Assembly: GCF_019703515.2 (NCBI RefSeq)
Contig: NC_059365.1
Span: 34,119,501 to 34,183,500 of the forward strand
Origin: Myxocyprinus asiaticus
Taxonomy: Eukaryota; Chordata; Actinopteri; Cypriniformes; Catostomidae
DNA: 64,000 bases
Reading direction: 5' to 3'
The stretch's first letter is position 1; the number at the start of each line of letters is the position of its first letter. The translations under genes were made by a program, and so were the position numbers. The notes beneath the pieces are model-generated. The model was given only the letters and a program-made list of their open reading frames with translations, ran no database searches and was not told the origin of the DNA. Positions 10,727 to 22,423 of the stretch are shown in pieces.

Positions 10727-11106
10727 CTCTTATTTTGATAGTGTTGTTCATAAACTCTTATTTTAAAGACCAGAGAATAGACTGGAGGTGAGGGCACGCA
10801 AACTGCCAGGAGTGACAAGTGTCAAGGAACAGATGACCCAAGAATGAAGAGGACAGGATCCAGTCCCAGTGTTTATTAACTGACGAATGGCAAAGTATAC
10901 CAAAAACCAGTAATAAACGATTGCACACCAACAATGCATCCATGAAAGGACAAGACCAGATGAGGAACGCAGGGAACAAAAGGGCTTAAATACATAAGAA
11001 GCTAATTGACTAACTAAACACATAATACTGGACAACATAATAATAGGAAACAGGAAACACAAGACTTTAGAATAAGTGTTCATGAATAACACTATCAAAA
11101 TAAGAG
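10727..11106. mobile_element. 380-bp element with ~28-bp terminal inverted repeats
   Basis: The left end, CTCTTATTTTGATAGTGTT (10727-10745), is matched by AACACTATCAAAATAAGAG at 11088-11106, and the match extends about 9 more bases with one or two mismatches. On the minus strand the interior holds a TATA-like TATTTAAG (about 10985-10992) and an AATAAA signal (about 10872-10877), features more usual in an LTR. It may be a solo LTR-like unit captured between inverted repeats, or a MITE. No clear target duplication was found. Confidence 0.5.
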
Positions 11107-11282
11107 TACACACAAGAAGGACACCATAAACATTACACTATACAACTAAATTGAATTGAGAAAACAAATCTATTTAAATAAAATATAATCAAATGTGATA
11201 GGTGAAGTAGGGGCCTCTAGAAATGCTCTTTTTTACTGCAAATTATAATTGTGGCAAATTATATGTTAATTAACTGCATTAT

Positions 11283-11636
11283 ATGTGGGTGGCTCAGTGG
11301 ATAGCACTGTCACCTCACAGCAAGAAGGTAGTGGGTTAAAGTCCTGGCACAACTGCTTTTCTGTGTGGAGTTTGCATGTTCTGCCCATGTTCATGTGGGT
11401 TTCCTCCAGATGCTCCGGTTTAACACACAGTCCAAAAAGACATGCAGGTTAAGTTAATTGGAGACCCTAAATAGGTGTGTGTGAATGTGTACATGTCTGT
11501 GTGTGTTACCCTGTGATGGACTGGCCACCTGTCCATGGTGTTTCCCTGCCTTCGGCCAGAGACAGCTGGGATAGGCTCCAGCACTACCTGTGACCCTGCA
11601 AGCAGCTATAAAAGATGGATGGATGGATGCATGCAT
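11283..11636 (+). mobile_element. tRNA-derived SINE (DANA-like)
   Basis: The head 'gtggctcagtggatagcact' resembles tRNA box A and is followed by 'tcacagcaagaaggt', then 'tgtggagtttgcatgttct' and 'gggataggctccagcac'; the copy ends in (GATG)n-like ATGG repeats. This order is that of DANA-type and related fish SINEs. Point changes throughout suggest an old copy. Confidence 0.75.
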
Positions 11637-12530
11637 TATGTGTATTGTCTTTTTTACATTACCACTACTAACATCACAGCACCAGGAGGCCACTCTTATG
11701 TGTAAGAACATTGCAGAAGAAGACACGGGTTAACAATCTCTTCGACTACACCATGTTAAATTTAGTAAGAGTGGAAAACAAATGCCACTCTCTGCTAACT
11801 TTGACCATTACACGGGTTACGGCACTGACCTCTGCCAGCTAACCTTTTTTTAAGTAAATGCCAGAGAAGATGTAAAGGTCTCTGACGAGTGTAAAAGTCA
11901 ATATAATTAATCTGTTAATGGTCATCCACCTCCCTACTGAGCGTCCTCATGCATCACAGCCAGCCACACACTGTGTGAGAGGACAGATTATCTCGTTATC
12001 AGTGACTGGCGCTGTGCGGTCAGCCCTAAAAAAAATTTGCACAGCCTGGAAATGTTAGAGAATGAAAAGTTGAAAAGTTGTTCCTTTGCATTAGAAACTG
12101 GAGATAGGAGAGATCAAGGCTAGTTCTTAAACTTTTTACTCCAATTAATATTTCTCAGGACATTTCCACTGTTTTTGCCCAGAAAAAAAAAAAAACAGTT
12201 CATTTAACATACGCTGACCTTTTGTGACCTCAATAGGGGGGCATGTTGTGAACCTGCCATTTTAACAGCCTATTAGAGGCTTTTCAGCAAGATGTAAAGA
12301 GACAGGTTACAGATGTAAAAGGAAAAGGAAAGAAATATTAGGATTTATAGGCATTTACAAAACTTGGTTTACATCACTGATATTCTAACATTCTGATTGG
12401 TACAAACATAGGAAGATTACAGAAACTTCTCCAAACATGGTATTCATCCAACTACATGACAACTACATGACAACAGTCATTTTTAAGACATTCATAATGA
12501 AAGATTAAAGATATACATCGCTTGGGATTA
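11637..12530. other. No gene recognised
   Basis: Mixed unique-looking sequence. A segment at about 11920-12020 is less AT-rich but shows no long open frame, splice pair or terminal repeat. An A-run lies near 12181-12195. Confidence 0.4.
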
Positions 12531-12712
12531 TGGTGGTGGCGTAGTGGGCTAAAGCACATAACTGGTAATCAGACGGTTGCTGGTTTGATCCCCACAACCA
12601 TCACCATTGTGTCCTTGAGCAAGGCAGGTTGCTCCAGGGGTATTGTCCCTGTAATAAGTACACTGTAAGTCACTTTGGATAAAAAGCATCTGCCAAATGC
12701 ATAAAATGTAAG
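12531..12712 (+). mobile_element. tRNA-derived SINE with L2-type tail
   Basis: A box-A-like 'gtggcgtagtgggctaaagc' and a box-B-like 'ggtttgatcccc' are about 30 bp apart, as in a tRNA promoter. The 3' end, 'ctttggataaaaagcatctg' followed by 'ccaaatgcataaaatgtaa', is the L2-LINE-like tail also seen at 6640-6690 on the other strand. Such SINEs are mobilised by the matching LINE. Length is about 180 bp. Confidence 0.8.
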
Positions 12713-14878
12713 AATAGTACAAGATGGCAAATTCATAAAAAAAAAAAAAATGCACATAAACTTCTTTGTGTCCTTCAAGACCCTCATATTTCATCATACA
12801 CAAAACATACAGGTGTTTAGCTATTACAACCATGCTCAAAGGTTCAAATTTATGGTTAGGTTTATGTATGGGGTTTAGGTAAAAATATATATCACAAACA
12901 CGCATACTGAACCCGGAAGTTTTGCTTTCTTCCATCGTACACAATAGGGCTTTTTACTTTACTATTATGGTTAGGTTTAAGGTAAAGTGTTACACTCTTT
13001 GTTAAGTTAAACTTTGCATCGACACACATTTTTTTTGTGTGATTCTACCGTAGCTATTAGCGGTATAAGCAGCTGCTTAGGGCCCCTGAGCCACAAGGTG
13101 GCCGCGCAAAGCAAGGTCATTTAAAAAAAAAAAAATGTAAGTATACTAAAAGCTGCGAGAAAGATTCAGGCAGCTGTTATGGCTCAATTAGACAGTTATA
13201 GTGGGCCCCCTTGTGGCCTGAGAGGGAAGGGAGAATATAACTGTAATTCACAGTTGGGCCTGGATACCGGGGGCCATGGGGGGCCTCCAAGTAGGATTTC
13301 GCTTAGGGCCCGCATACACTCAGAAACGGCCCCGATTGGTGTATTAGTCGTATGTTTTCGTGATTCGTAATTTCCTATGATTTCTCCATGGCATACTATT
13401 CTTACAAATTCTAATGAGATCGGGTTGAAAAAACCTTTTGTATAATTGGAGATGTGACTTAAAATCTTATAGTCCGGACAACTTCCTTGTGTGACAACTA
13501 GCACCAGTCTCCCTTATATACTATAGCGCAGCTTTCTTTGTGTTTATTTTTTGATTTTATGATTTTTTTGCCATTTCTTAGAATATGGATTCCCAATATC
13601 TCATTTAGAAGAAGCATCCTTCTTTAGATTAACTGGCAGTCTCATGATAGCAGGAAAAAATAGCACCAGTCTAATCAAGAGTTGATTTAATTTAGGAGCC
13701 TGGTGTCTCAGTGTAAGAAGAATGTGATGAGAATAGGGAACTAGTGTGTAACTATGCCCACACTCTCTTAAAATGAAATTGAAATCTCTGGACTTATTGG
13801 ATCCAAAATGAAAGAGATATGCTGGGAATGCAATTAGAGACCAATTAAAAGAAGAATGTTGCAAATGTAAAGAGAAGCTATTAAGTGATGTGTCAAGTGT
13901 TAAAGACCCCATCAAAAGTCAAATATTGAAAAGCTTGTTTCTTTTTAAATAGCCAGTGGCCTTTAGTTTATGTCACAGCCATGAACCATGATTTGCTACT
14001 TGCTATTGCTAGTCAGATGTAAGTGGTAATAAGGGGAGGGATATTCTCATTTCACAGAGCATTTACAGTAATTGGATAAAAATTTGGATACATCCCTAAC
14101 ATAGTGTCTACACTGGAAATGACTTGTAAAATTAAAACAAAAACTGTAAAACATACAATTCTTGTTTTCAACAGAAATCGATTGGTATAAAAATGGACTT
14201 TGCAATCGGCTAATGTTAGTATTGCTACAAGTGTGTATATAACAAAGGATGATTAAAAGTAGATGACCAGTGACCATAAAATCAAGAATTGGCTTTGATA
14301 TAATGGTCAGAAGTTATCAGAAGTATTTAAATAAATAATATAACAAATACAATTCATAGCAAACAAAATAAAAATAAAATAAAAATCACACATATGACAT
14401 TTTTAAACAAAATGAGTTTTTTTGCTGTTACATTTGAAGACAGGGAAAATGAAGTTGCTGCAGTTGCTGTACGCTTCCAGTGTAGACAGACACATTTACA
14501 CTTTTATTGATTATAATTGGAGCGATTTATTATAGACACTTCGCAACACATCAGACACACACAACACTACAGTAGAAATGGTGTGAGTGCAAGATGTGTC
14601 ATATATTTTTTAGTCTGTTGTCCCGGAAGAGAAAGACTGTTACTTTAAATCCACAGGTAACCTTCATGTCGTAACTTCTAAATTACAATGACTGGTATTT
14701 CATTTTTACCTGACAAAATTGGTTATACCATGGGTGGGGGGCCAACGGGGCTTAAGCCCTGAATGTTTTCAGTAAAGCCCTGAATGTTTTTATCATCTTG
14801 TAGTAATATCAAAATTACCTGTGCTTCGGTATCAAGAATTAATTATAAAAAATTATATAATATTAAGTAATATACACA
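12713..14878. other. No gene recognised
   Basis: It contains a GC-richer patch with repeated 'gggccc/gggcct' motifs at about 13060-13340 (for example 'cttagggcccctgag' and 'cttagggcccgcatac'), probably an old repeat, and a short internal direct repeat 'aagccctgaatgttttcagt' near 14755-14790. The open frames here are short and show no recognisable domain. Confidence 0.4.

Positions 14879-14920
<42 letters not shown>
14879..14920. repeat. (AT)n microsatellite
   Basis: About 40 bases of uninterrupted AT dinucleotides. Confidence 0.95.
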
Positions 14921-14922
<2 letters not shown>

Positions 14923-15149
14923 TTAGGATACCACTCTTTCTACAGTATGGACAATACCAAATACCAACTAATTTATTAATAAATAATTGTTGGTGGCTGC
15001 TTTCAAGCACTCATGTGTACTGTATGTGCGCGCATGCTAAAGGAGTGCTCATGATTGTGGCTGTGTGTGATTCACTGTGAACAGTCAAAATGCCTGAGAT
15101 ATTGGAAACTGTTGAATTGGTCCATCCAGATGCAGTAAGTACCGAGTAT

Positions 15150-15600
15150 TTATATTTATTACACGGCTCTCTGGAATACTCGATTCTGATTGGTCAATGG
15201 CACCATCTAGTGGTCTGATATTTCTCAGTAACAACCACACATCCAAGTATCAGACTGCTCATCCGGGTATTGCAAGCCATCTTTCCTCACTGTGATCACT
15301 GTGTGATCTCTAAAAGTAAGCTAATAAAATAATTTAAACTCAAATCAATGTTTCATGTCCATTTAATTATTTATTTGGCAAGTACTCTTGTAATAAGCTG
15401 GGTAATGAGACAGAACTCTGGTACAAACCAGAGGTGGAATTTAGCTGTTCAGCGATTTCTTTCTACTCACTTAATAATATAATTTCAACACAAATCAATA
15501 TTTTATGTCCATGTATTTATTTATTTGGTTAGTAGCCGTGTAATAAGCGGGACAATGTGATACACCCTGATCACCCTCTTGTGGTTTATTTTACAATAAC
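15150..15600 (+). repeat. Partly duplicated repeat block
   Basis: The segment at about 15325-15410 ('aactcaaatcaatgtttcat...ttatttggcaag...taataagctggg') is repeated imperfectly at about 15475-15565 ('aacacaaatcaatatttta...ttatttggttag...taataagcggg'). A phrase 'ctctggaatactcgattctg' near 15170 recurs at 16062-16081. This looks like a decayed dispersed repeat; class not assigned. 15600-16266 holds an A-run (about 15710-15730) and nothing else recognisable. Confidence 0.45.
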
Positions 15601-16266
15601 AACCAGCTGACTATACATTATCTCTTACACAGCTATTACCCTGTAAACACAGAGTAATATTTTTTGCAAGACACAGTGCCATAAACCTTGCAATTTCTGA
15701 CAAATCTAGCAAAAAAAAAAAAAAAAAAAAATTATCATAAGCTCCTAGTTTAGTCTTTTTATAGCCTGCTATCTTCAAAAGTAACTTTAACACCTGTGGA
15801 ATGCCTAAAGGAAAAAAGATTGTGTTTTTTAAATCACGTTTTAAAGTACATAGTGATAAAAGCATGCAAACAACTGATCTTTGAGCATATCTGAAGCTGA
15901 TAAAAAAGTTAATGGGACCTTTTAGTTTTAATTCCAGCAATATTTAAAGATTTACTGTATATAAATTACACTTCACAGATGTAATATTTAATCGTTTAAG
16001 TGTAATAGCTGTAATTAAGTGTAATCTCATAAGTGTATTATATTCTGTTATTACATGGGTCTCTGGAATACTAGATTCTGTAATAATAGGGTTCAAAACA
16101 GTGTTACTATGAATGCAAACTTTAATACAGAATTTTTTTTTTCCAACATTCTTTTGAATGTCCATGTACAAAAATAAATTATTTGATGCCATGAGTATAC
16201 CTTCATTTACTATTACTATTATTTTGAATGGCCATGGAAAATGAAGCAATGTGATAACAATTTTAC

Positions 16267-16510
16267 CTGGTCGCAAAAGTAGTCCGTTAATTTACCAGAT
16301 GAACTTTCACCTTTTGCTGACCCTTTATGCTTCGGCAGAGCTAATGTGTGCTTCTAAATCACTTGCACCTTTATTAGCAACTGACACATAAGTGCCAGCT
16401 TTACATGTCATACATTCTGCTTCCCACGGATCTCGACCTGGACGAAAGCATGGGAATTTTTTGTGCAAATCTTCTGTAAATTTGCACTTTCGTTTGGGCA
16501 TTGTTTCCAC
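16267..16510 (-). pseudogene. First exon of a transposon gene, BED-like zinc finger
   Basis: The minus strand starts MPKRKCKFTEDLHKKFPCF (with METMPK as the upstream start) and runs through ECMTCKAG and DLEAHISS. A +1 shift near 16338 then restores KHKGSAKGESSSGKLTDYF, ending at a CAG|GTAAAA splice donor at 16267/16266. The C-x2-C ... H-x4-H spacing is that of a BED/TTF-like finger found at the N-terminus of hAT-type transposases. The finger is intact but the exon is frameshifted, and no later exon was found downstream. Assignment to hAT is an inference. Confidence 0.55.
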
Positions 16511-16853
16511 TCAGCTGTCATTTGCTGCTACTGTCAAGCAACTGTTTGATGCCGAACACAACAGCGCTTTGCGCATTCATGGAGAGATTGACAGGCAGGA
16601 ATTTGGACAATAGTTCCTGCAAGCCTCTTATAATTGACCAACTGGTGTGCGAGAAGGCGGGACTTACAAAGAGGAGTTAAAGCAATGCAAATATGCGCGC
16701 ACACACAGTGAAGTTATAGACCAGATGCACATCATAATGCAACTAAAGCCGAATCCCGGACATTTTCGCAAATTTAGAAATCACGGCCAGACGCTTTTTT
16801 AAGGTCCGAAAAAGAGGACATGTCCAGGAAAAAGAGGACATATGGTCACCCTA
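16267..16853 (-). mobile_element. 5' end of a DNA transposon (TAGGGTGACC terminus)
   Basis: The right edge on the minus strand begins TAGGGTGACCATATGTCC at 16853, followed by 'tcctctttttcctggacatg', a sub-terminal direct repeat of 'tgtcctcttttt'. The coding exon at 16510-16267 lies about 340 bp inside this end. The other terminus was not found, so the copy is truncated on its 3' side. Confidence 0.6.
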
Positions 16854-16894
16854 TATTCACTAACCCTAGAACCACCCTTTTTTCAGTGTCTGTA

Positions 16895-17085
16895 TATCTG
16901 GACTCTGTCTGTATATCTAGAGCTTGAAAGTTTTGGACTCCATTGCTTTGCATTGTATGAACAAAACATCTCATACATTCTTTAAGATATCTTCATCTGT
17001 GTTCCGCAGAAGAAAGAAGGTAATGTGAGTTTGAGACCGCATAAAGGCGAGTAAATGATGAGAGAATTATCATCTTTAAGAATAG
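16895..17085. mobile_element. Half of a palindromic MITE
   Basis: Only the right half is present: 'tgttccgcagaagaaagaag' and then 'gagtaaatgatgagagaatt' near 17000-17069, as in the right arms of the family at 111-634. Confidence 0.55.
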
Positions 17086-17436
17086 CCTCAAAGCTAACAA
17101 TTTTGAATTCATGGAGTCCTTAAGCAGAGAACAGCACATGCTTTTTTCCATTAAGGTGCTTATGTGCATCTGTGTTTGGCGAGTGTCTTTCTCGGATGGG
17201 AAATATCAGTAATGTTGATTTCAAAGTAAAAGAGAGACTGAGAGAGAGATGATGCACATGAATGCTGATGGGGGCTGGGAGTACATCCCCACCTAAGCCT
17301 TTAATCTGCAGGTAGCTCATTGCGTTCATGGGTAGAGTCAAAAAAGCATAAGTAGCTGTGTGAATTATGGCACACCAGCCGTTGGGTGTACCGTTTAGTG
17401 GGAGAACGAAGAGAAAGATATTATCTGAAAGCCGAT

Positions 17437-17731
17437 TAAAGCTACAGTTCACCCAGAGAGAAAAATTCTGTCATTATTTATTCACCCTCATGTCAGTCCA
17501 AACCTATATTACTTTCTTTCTTCTGTAGAGGTGGAAAAAGAGATGTTAGACAGTATGTTAGCCTCAGTGTCCTTTCACTTTCATTGCATCTGGTGACTGA
17601 GGCTGTCAGTCCTTAAAACTCTTGATAACATCTCCTTTTGTGTCACACGGAAGAGAGAATGTCATACAGATTTGGAACGATATGAGGGTAAGTAAATGAT
17701 GACAGAATTTCTCTGTAAACTAACCCTTTAA
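17437..17731. mobile_element. Palindromic MITE, short copy
   Basis: The left end is 'taaagctacagttcacccag' and the right end 'tctctgtaaactaaccctt'; 'ctgtcattatttattcaccc' on the left is complementary to the 'agtaaatgatgacagaattt' block on the right. It is about 295 bp and non-coding. Confidence 0.75.
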
Positions 17732-17793
17732 AAATAAAGAGCCATTTTGGGTGTAATTGGATTACAAAACAATTAGTTATTGTAATCTAACTA

Positions 17794-19337
17794 CAACTCC
17801 AATTCCAAAAAAGTTGGGACAGTATGATAAATGCTAATAAAAACAAAAAGGAGTGATTTTTAAATTATATTCACCCTTTGCTATATTTAAAGCACTATAA
17901 CTACACATTATATGATGTCTTTCCTTGTGAATTTCCTTGTTTTTTGAAAATGTACAGTAATTTCAAATCAGATGATTGCAACACGCTCCAAAAAAGTTGT
18001 GACAGTCGGGTGTTTACCACTGTGAAACATCACCATTTCTTCTAATAACACTTATTAAGCATTTGGGCACTGAAGACACAAGTTTAAGTTTAAAAAGTGG
18101 ATTTTCCCCCCAGTCATCCATTATGCAGGTCTTTAGCTGCACAATTGTACAGGGTCTTCGTTGTCATATGGTGTGCTTCATAATGCACCACACATTCTCA
18201 ATTGGAGACAGGTCAGGACTGCAGGCAGGCCAATCTAGCACCCACACTCTCTGCTTACACAGCCATGCACTTGAAATCCAGGCAGTATGTGGTTTGAAGT
18301 TGTACTGCTGGAAAATTCAGGGATGTCGGTATATGTTGCTCCAAAATTTGTACATATCTGTCTGCATTCATGGTGTTCTCACAGATGTGCGAGTTACCCA
18401 TGCTATGGGCACTGACACACCCCTGGCCCATACAGACACTGGCTTTTGGACCTGACGCTAATAACAGCTTGGATGGCCCTTTCCCTCTTTGACCCGGATA
18501 ACACAACGGTTTTGTTTTTCAAAAAAAAATTGAAATGTGGACTCTTCAGACCAAAAAACACGGTTCCACTGTCCTACTTTCTATCTAAGATGAGACTGAG
18601 CCCAGAGAAGTCAGCAGTGCTTCTGAACAGTGTTGATGTAGGGCTTCTGCTTTGCATAGTAAAGTCTTAACTTACATCTGTGGATGCAGTGGCAAGTGGT
18701 GTTGACTAACAAAGGTTTACTAAAGTTATCCCAAGCCCATGTTCATGATATCCATTACAGATGAATGATGTTTTTTAAGACAGTGATGTCTGAGGGATCA
18801 GAGATCACACGCATTCAGAAATGGTTTTGATCTTGCCCTTTACGCACCGAGATTTGACCAGATTCCTTGAATCTTTTAACTATATTGTGCACTGTAAAGG
18901 GTGAAATGCCCCAAATCCTTTCAATTTGTCTTTGGGGAACATTGTTCTCAAAGTGCTGGATTATTTGCTAAAGCATCTGTTGGCAAATTGACAAGTCTTG
19001 AACGATCCTTGCTCTTGAAGGACTAGGCAGTTTTTGGAGGCTCCTTATATACTACAAAACGATTGCCTCACCTTTTTACCATCTCCTGTTTCACATCGCC
19101 TTGTTATTTCAACTCGTCAAATTGTTATTAGTCTTAAATTGCCCCGTCTCAACTTTTTGGGAGCGTGTTGCAATCATCTGATTTGGAATTACTGTACATT
19201 TGCAAAAAACAATGAAATTCACAAGGAAAAACATCATATAATGTTTAGTTGAAGTGCTTTCAATAAAGCTTTCAAAAAACCTTTTTGTTTTTATCAGCAT
19301 TTTTCATACTGTCCCAACTTTTTCGTAATTGGGGTTG
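17794..19337 (-). mobile_element. Tc1-like element, long terminal repeats
   Basis: The ends are near-perfect inverted repeats of about 60 bp (left CAACTCCAATTCCAAAAAAG, right complement of CAACCCCAATTACGAAAAAG), each bordered by TA. Inside each end a second motif, 'gcaacacgctccaaaaaagt' near 17979 and its complement near 19158, forms an inner repeat. Length 1544 bp fits a full-size Tc1 element. The coding strand is minus. Confidence 0.85.
18060..19000 (-). pseudogene. Tc1-like transposase, heavily decayed
   Basis: The clearest piece on the minus strand is GNSHICENTMNADRYVQILE (about 18330-18410), which matches the 'G-N-HIC-G-INA--Y---LE' region between the two catalytic aspartates of this Tc1 group. 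Elsewhere the frame is lost repeatedly; the 'wsde'-region DNA is still visible near 18530-18560 but not translatable as a whole. Confidence 0.7.
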
Positions 19338-19544
19338 TACTTTTAGGCAGGAAAAAGCAGTGTAACGCTTTACATTTTACATTCTTTTTTTTTGTTGCTT
19401 TTTTTTGTTTGTTTGTGTAATACCATTAAAATGTGAATTCATATGGTCATATGTATGTCTGTTTGCATTTCTGTGACAGCTGAAGGGTGTGCAACAATGA
19501 ACAAGTAGAAAATAGACACATTTGAATTTGTTGAGTGGAAAAAC

Positions 19545-19593
19545 GTCTCGGTTACGTGAAACGTAACCCTGGTTCCCTAAGTGGGAACGAGAC
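19545..19593 (+). repeat. 49-nt three-stem palindrome (DIRS-associated type)
   Basis: GTCTC (19545-19549) pairs with GAGAC (19589-19593). Inside, GGTTACGT (19550-19557) pairs with ACGTAACC (19561-19568) around GAA, and GTTCCC (19572-19577) pairs with GGGAAC (19583-19588) around TAAGT. Almost every base is paired, forming a three-way junction. I recall similar 'GGTTACG..GGTTCCCT' sequence near the ends of fish DIRS elements, but cannot verify it here. The minisatellite begins about 35 bases downstream. Confidence 0.6.
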
Positions 19594-19627
19594 TCTGCAT
19601 AATTATGGAGTGAAAACAGTCTTGAAA

Positions 19628-20213
19628 CCCCCCACAAATGCACACAACAGATCCACACACGCACACAGCAATCTACAATTGCACGCAACAGATCCACACA
19701 CACACAGGGATCCACAAATGCATGCAACAGATCCACACATAGCGATCCACAAATGCACACAACAGATCCACACACAGCGATCCACAAATGCACACAACAG
19801 ATCCACACACGCACACAGCAATCTACAATTGCATGCAACAGATCCACACACACACAGGGATCCACAAATGTACGCAACAGATCCACACATAGCGATCCAC
19901 AAATGCACGCAACAGATCCACACACAGCGATCCACAAATGCACACAACAGATCCATACATGCACACAGCAATCTACAATTGCACGCAACAGATCCACACA
20001 CACACAGGGATCCACAAATGTACGCAACAGATCCACACATAGCGATCCACAAATGCACGCAACAGATCCACCCACAGCGATCCACAAATGCACGCAACAG
20101 ATCCACCCACAGCAATCCACAAATGCACGCAACAGATCCACACACAGCGATCCACAAATGCACGCAACAGATCCACACACAGCGATCCACAAATGCACGC
20201 AACAGATCCACTC
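19628..20213 (+). repeat. 35-bp minisatellite with 150-bp higher-order units
   Basis: The basic unit is about 35 bp (aacagatccacacacagc, gatccacaaatgcacgc). In the left part, units of 41, 39, 35 and 35 bp form a 150-bp block that repeats: the variant with 'gcacacagcaatctacaatt' recurs at about 19661, 19811 and 19961. The right third is simple 35-bp units. Because the unit has few stops it produces long open frames on both strands; I do not regard these as genes. The same family occurs at 55100-55440. Confidence 0.92.
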
Positions 20214-21999
20214 ACAATAGCTGCCGTCACCAGTATTGCCATGGCAATATTACTTTTCTCCATCCGTACAGCTTCATTAGCTCTGGTAAATAGGCACTAA
20301 TGCATCTCTCTCTCTCTCATGCAGCTTTCCAAAGCTCATTTGACGCTTGTCGTGTTTAGTGTGAGTGCACAGTGAGCAAAGGAAGTGCATAGTTGCATAT
20401 TTGCTGAACATAAAAATGAAATCTAAGCCTGTTAATTCGACATGAAAATGGCGTTTTACCGCATCACTGCAAGCGAGCGACATGATAAAACTATCATTCC
20501 TGTTCATAATCAACTAAGCTGTCAGTGCAAGCACACGTCATTGAAGAGATCTAGTTTTGTCTCAAATCGTGCTGCTCGCTGCCTCACTCATAATACAGCA
20601 TCTTTGACAGGAAAGGCAGAAATAATAAAAATGCTTTTTGTGTAATGCTAACAGAATTACTCAGCTGCAGGGTGAAGAGAAGCTTTATCATCCTGATAAA
20701 CACCTGTAACATCTCTCATCTCCAACTCTCGAGAGTTTCGCCGAATGAATAAAGGTAATTTCTCTGACATCTGATAATCAGTCAGTTTTAAATATAAAAG
20801 TAGGCCATATGTAGCATTAATAATATGCATATTAATAATATAATTACTATAATATTAATAATATACATGCATCATATTCAAAATATTATTTTATTTTATT
20901 TTCATATACATATTATTATTCAATAAACATCATAACTTATTTAGCCGTAAGGTCCCCTCTTTTATTTAATTTGTTAACATTTTCAGTGCATTTTCTGTCA
21001 TTCTGTCATAACTTTCATGTTTTTGCAAACTCAAGACTTTCTTTTGTTGAACTCAAGTGGAAATGTTAGGAAAATGTTAGTCTCAGTATTCACGTTTATT
21101 GTCTGAAAAAGAAGATCCAGTGAATGTGAATGGTGACATAGATACATTTCTTTCTTTCATTCTGTTTAGGCAGAATGTTAGTCTGAGGAACAATATGAGG
21201 TTGAGCAGAACTACCCTTTTAACTACCTGTTTAAGTTTTTGCTAAAGCTGTTTTCCAAGAACAACAACATACAAGTCAGCACATGACTGCATTACGTCTT
21301 GCTGGGAAACAAGTGACTGAAGACAAGGGCCATAATATAGGCTGTACATTTAAAAAAAAAAAAAAAAAAAAAAACATCCATCTGAATAAAGCTAGAGGTA
21401 AGAGTTGAGAAAAGTTTCTTAAGCAGTAAAACAGTTTTGGGGTCATTTAAAACACAGAGAAGAAACAGAGTGCTGGATGAAGTGGATAGTTGCCTACAAT
21501 CAGTTGAAACAAAATGCTACTTTTTTGAGAGGTAACACTGAGAAACTTCCAAGTGCTGTGTCACTTGAAAAAGTATTTTAGAAGTGCTTTGTAGTAAATA
21601 GTTGTACTAAATGTTAGTACACATACTGAAGAAAATATAAAAATGCCTTTCTCAAAGTCATCATTATTTAACACTTTGGTGTTGTTTTGGGAAAATAAAT
21701 AAATAAATAAAGAGTCTAGAAGTCTTCAATCTAGACTAATATGGACTGTCTGTGCCCATAATATGTCTATGTAAAATAACACATTTAACATACTTATATA
21801 CAGTATATGTGCAGTGATAATATGCTTTCGTAAATAAACAAATAATTAAAAACGCTTTTACCAGGTAGTCCACTGTATTAACACTATACGCCATGACATT
21901 AAAATTCGGTAATACTGCTTTATCACATGTGATGGCACCCCTGCCACACATACACACACACACACACACACACAGTCTCCACACGATTGGAGACTAGAG
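20214..21999. other. No gene recognised; one decayed MITE
   Basis: A faint palindromic-MITE copy spans about 20975-21225 ('tgtcattctgtcataac...gagcagaactaccctttt'). Simple repeats: A-run at about 21351-21374 and (CA)n at about 21951-21974. The rest is AT-rich without recognisable coding capacity. Confidence 0.45.
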
Positions 22000-22423
22000 T
22001 TCCCTTACGACTCAACATACTTATATGGGGAGTGCCTTCTTACATTACCTAGTTGAAACCTCTCTACAACTGCTATGGTGTTTGAGCCCCGCCTGTTTTG
22101 GCGCAAAACTGTCTGCTACAAAAACAGGTGCACAAATACCATTTCCTCAGAATTTCTTCCTTCAAGACAGCGATCATCTCTTGTCTAGAAGCCCTCTACC
22201 CGCTCCCCTGCAGTGCTCCGTCGAACATCACACCGCCTCACCGATTGATGCTTCGCTGGTGAACGGGCCTCAGCATCCTGATTACCCGCAGCTCTTCGGC
22301 AGAGTTTGTGTAGACTTACAAAGCAATTATATATTGTGTATTGTATATTGTGTGATATAAATATAAATATATTTTCATTTATATATCTAAAAGCATCACT
22401 TACGTGTTCGCGTCTTTTTAAAG

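Noticed and set aside
12531..12712. Possible tRNA gene because of box A and box B
   Set aside because: The cloverleaf is not complete and the sequence continues into an L2-type tail, so it is a SINE.
19628..20213. CRISPR-like array of ~35-bp repeats
   Set aside because: Units are contiguous with no unique spacers, the surrounding genome is eukaryotic and no cas genes are present.
19377..20293. Long overlapping open frames on both strands (up to 273 codons), rich in C/V/L/I or T/H/Q
   Set aside because: They are translations of the 35-bp minisatellite; any frame lacking a stop in one unit stays open through the array.
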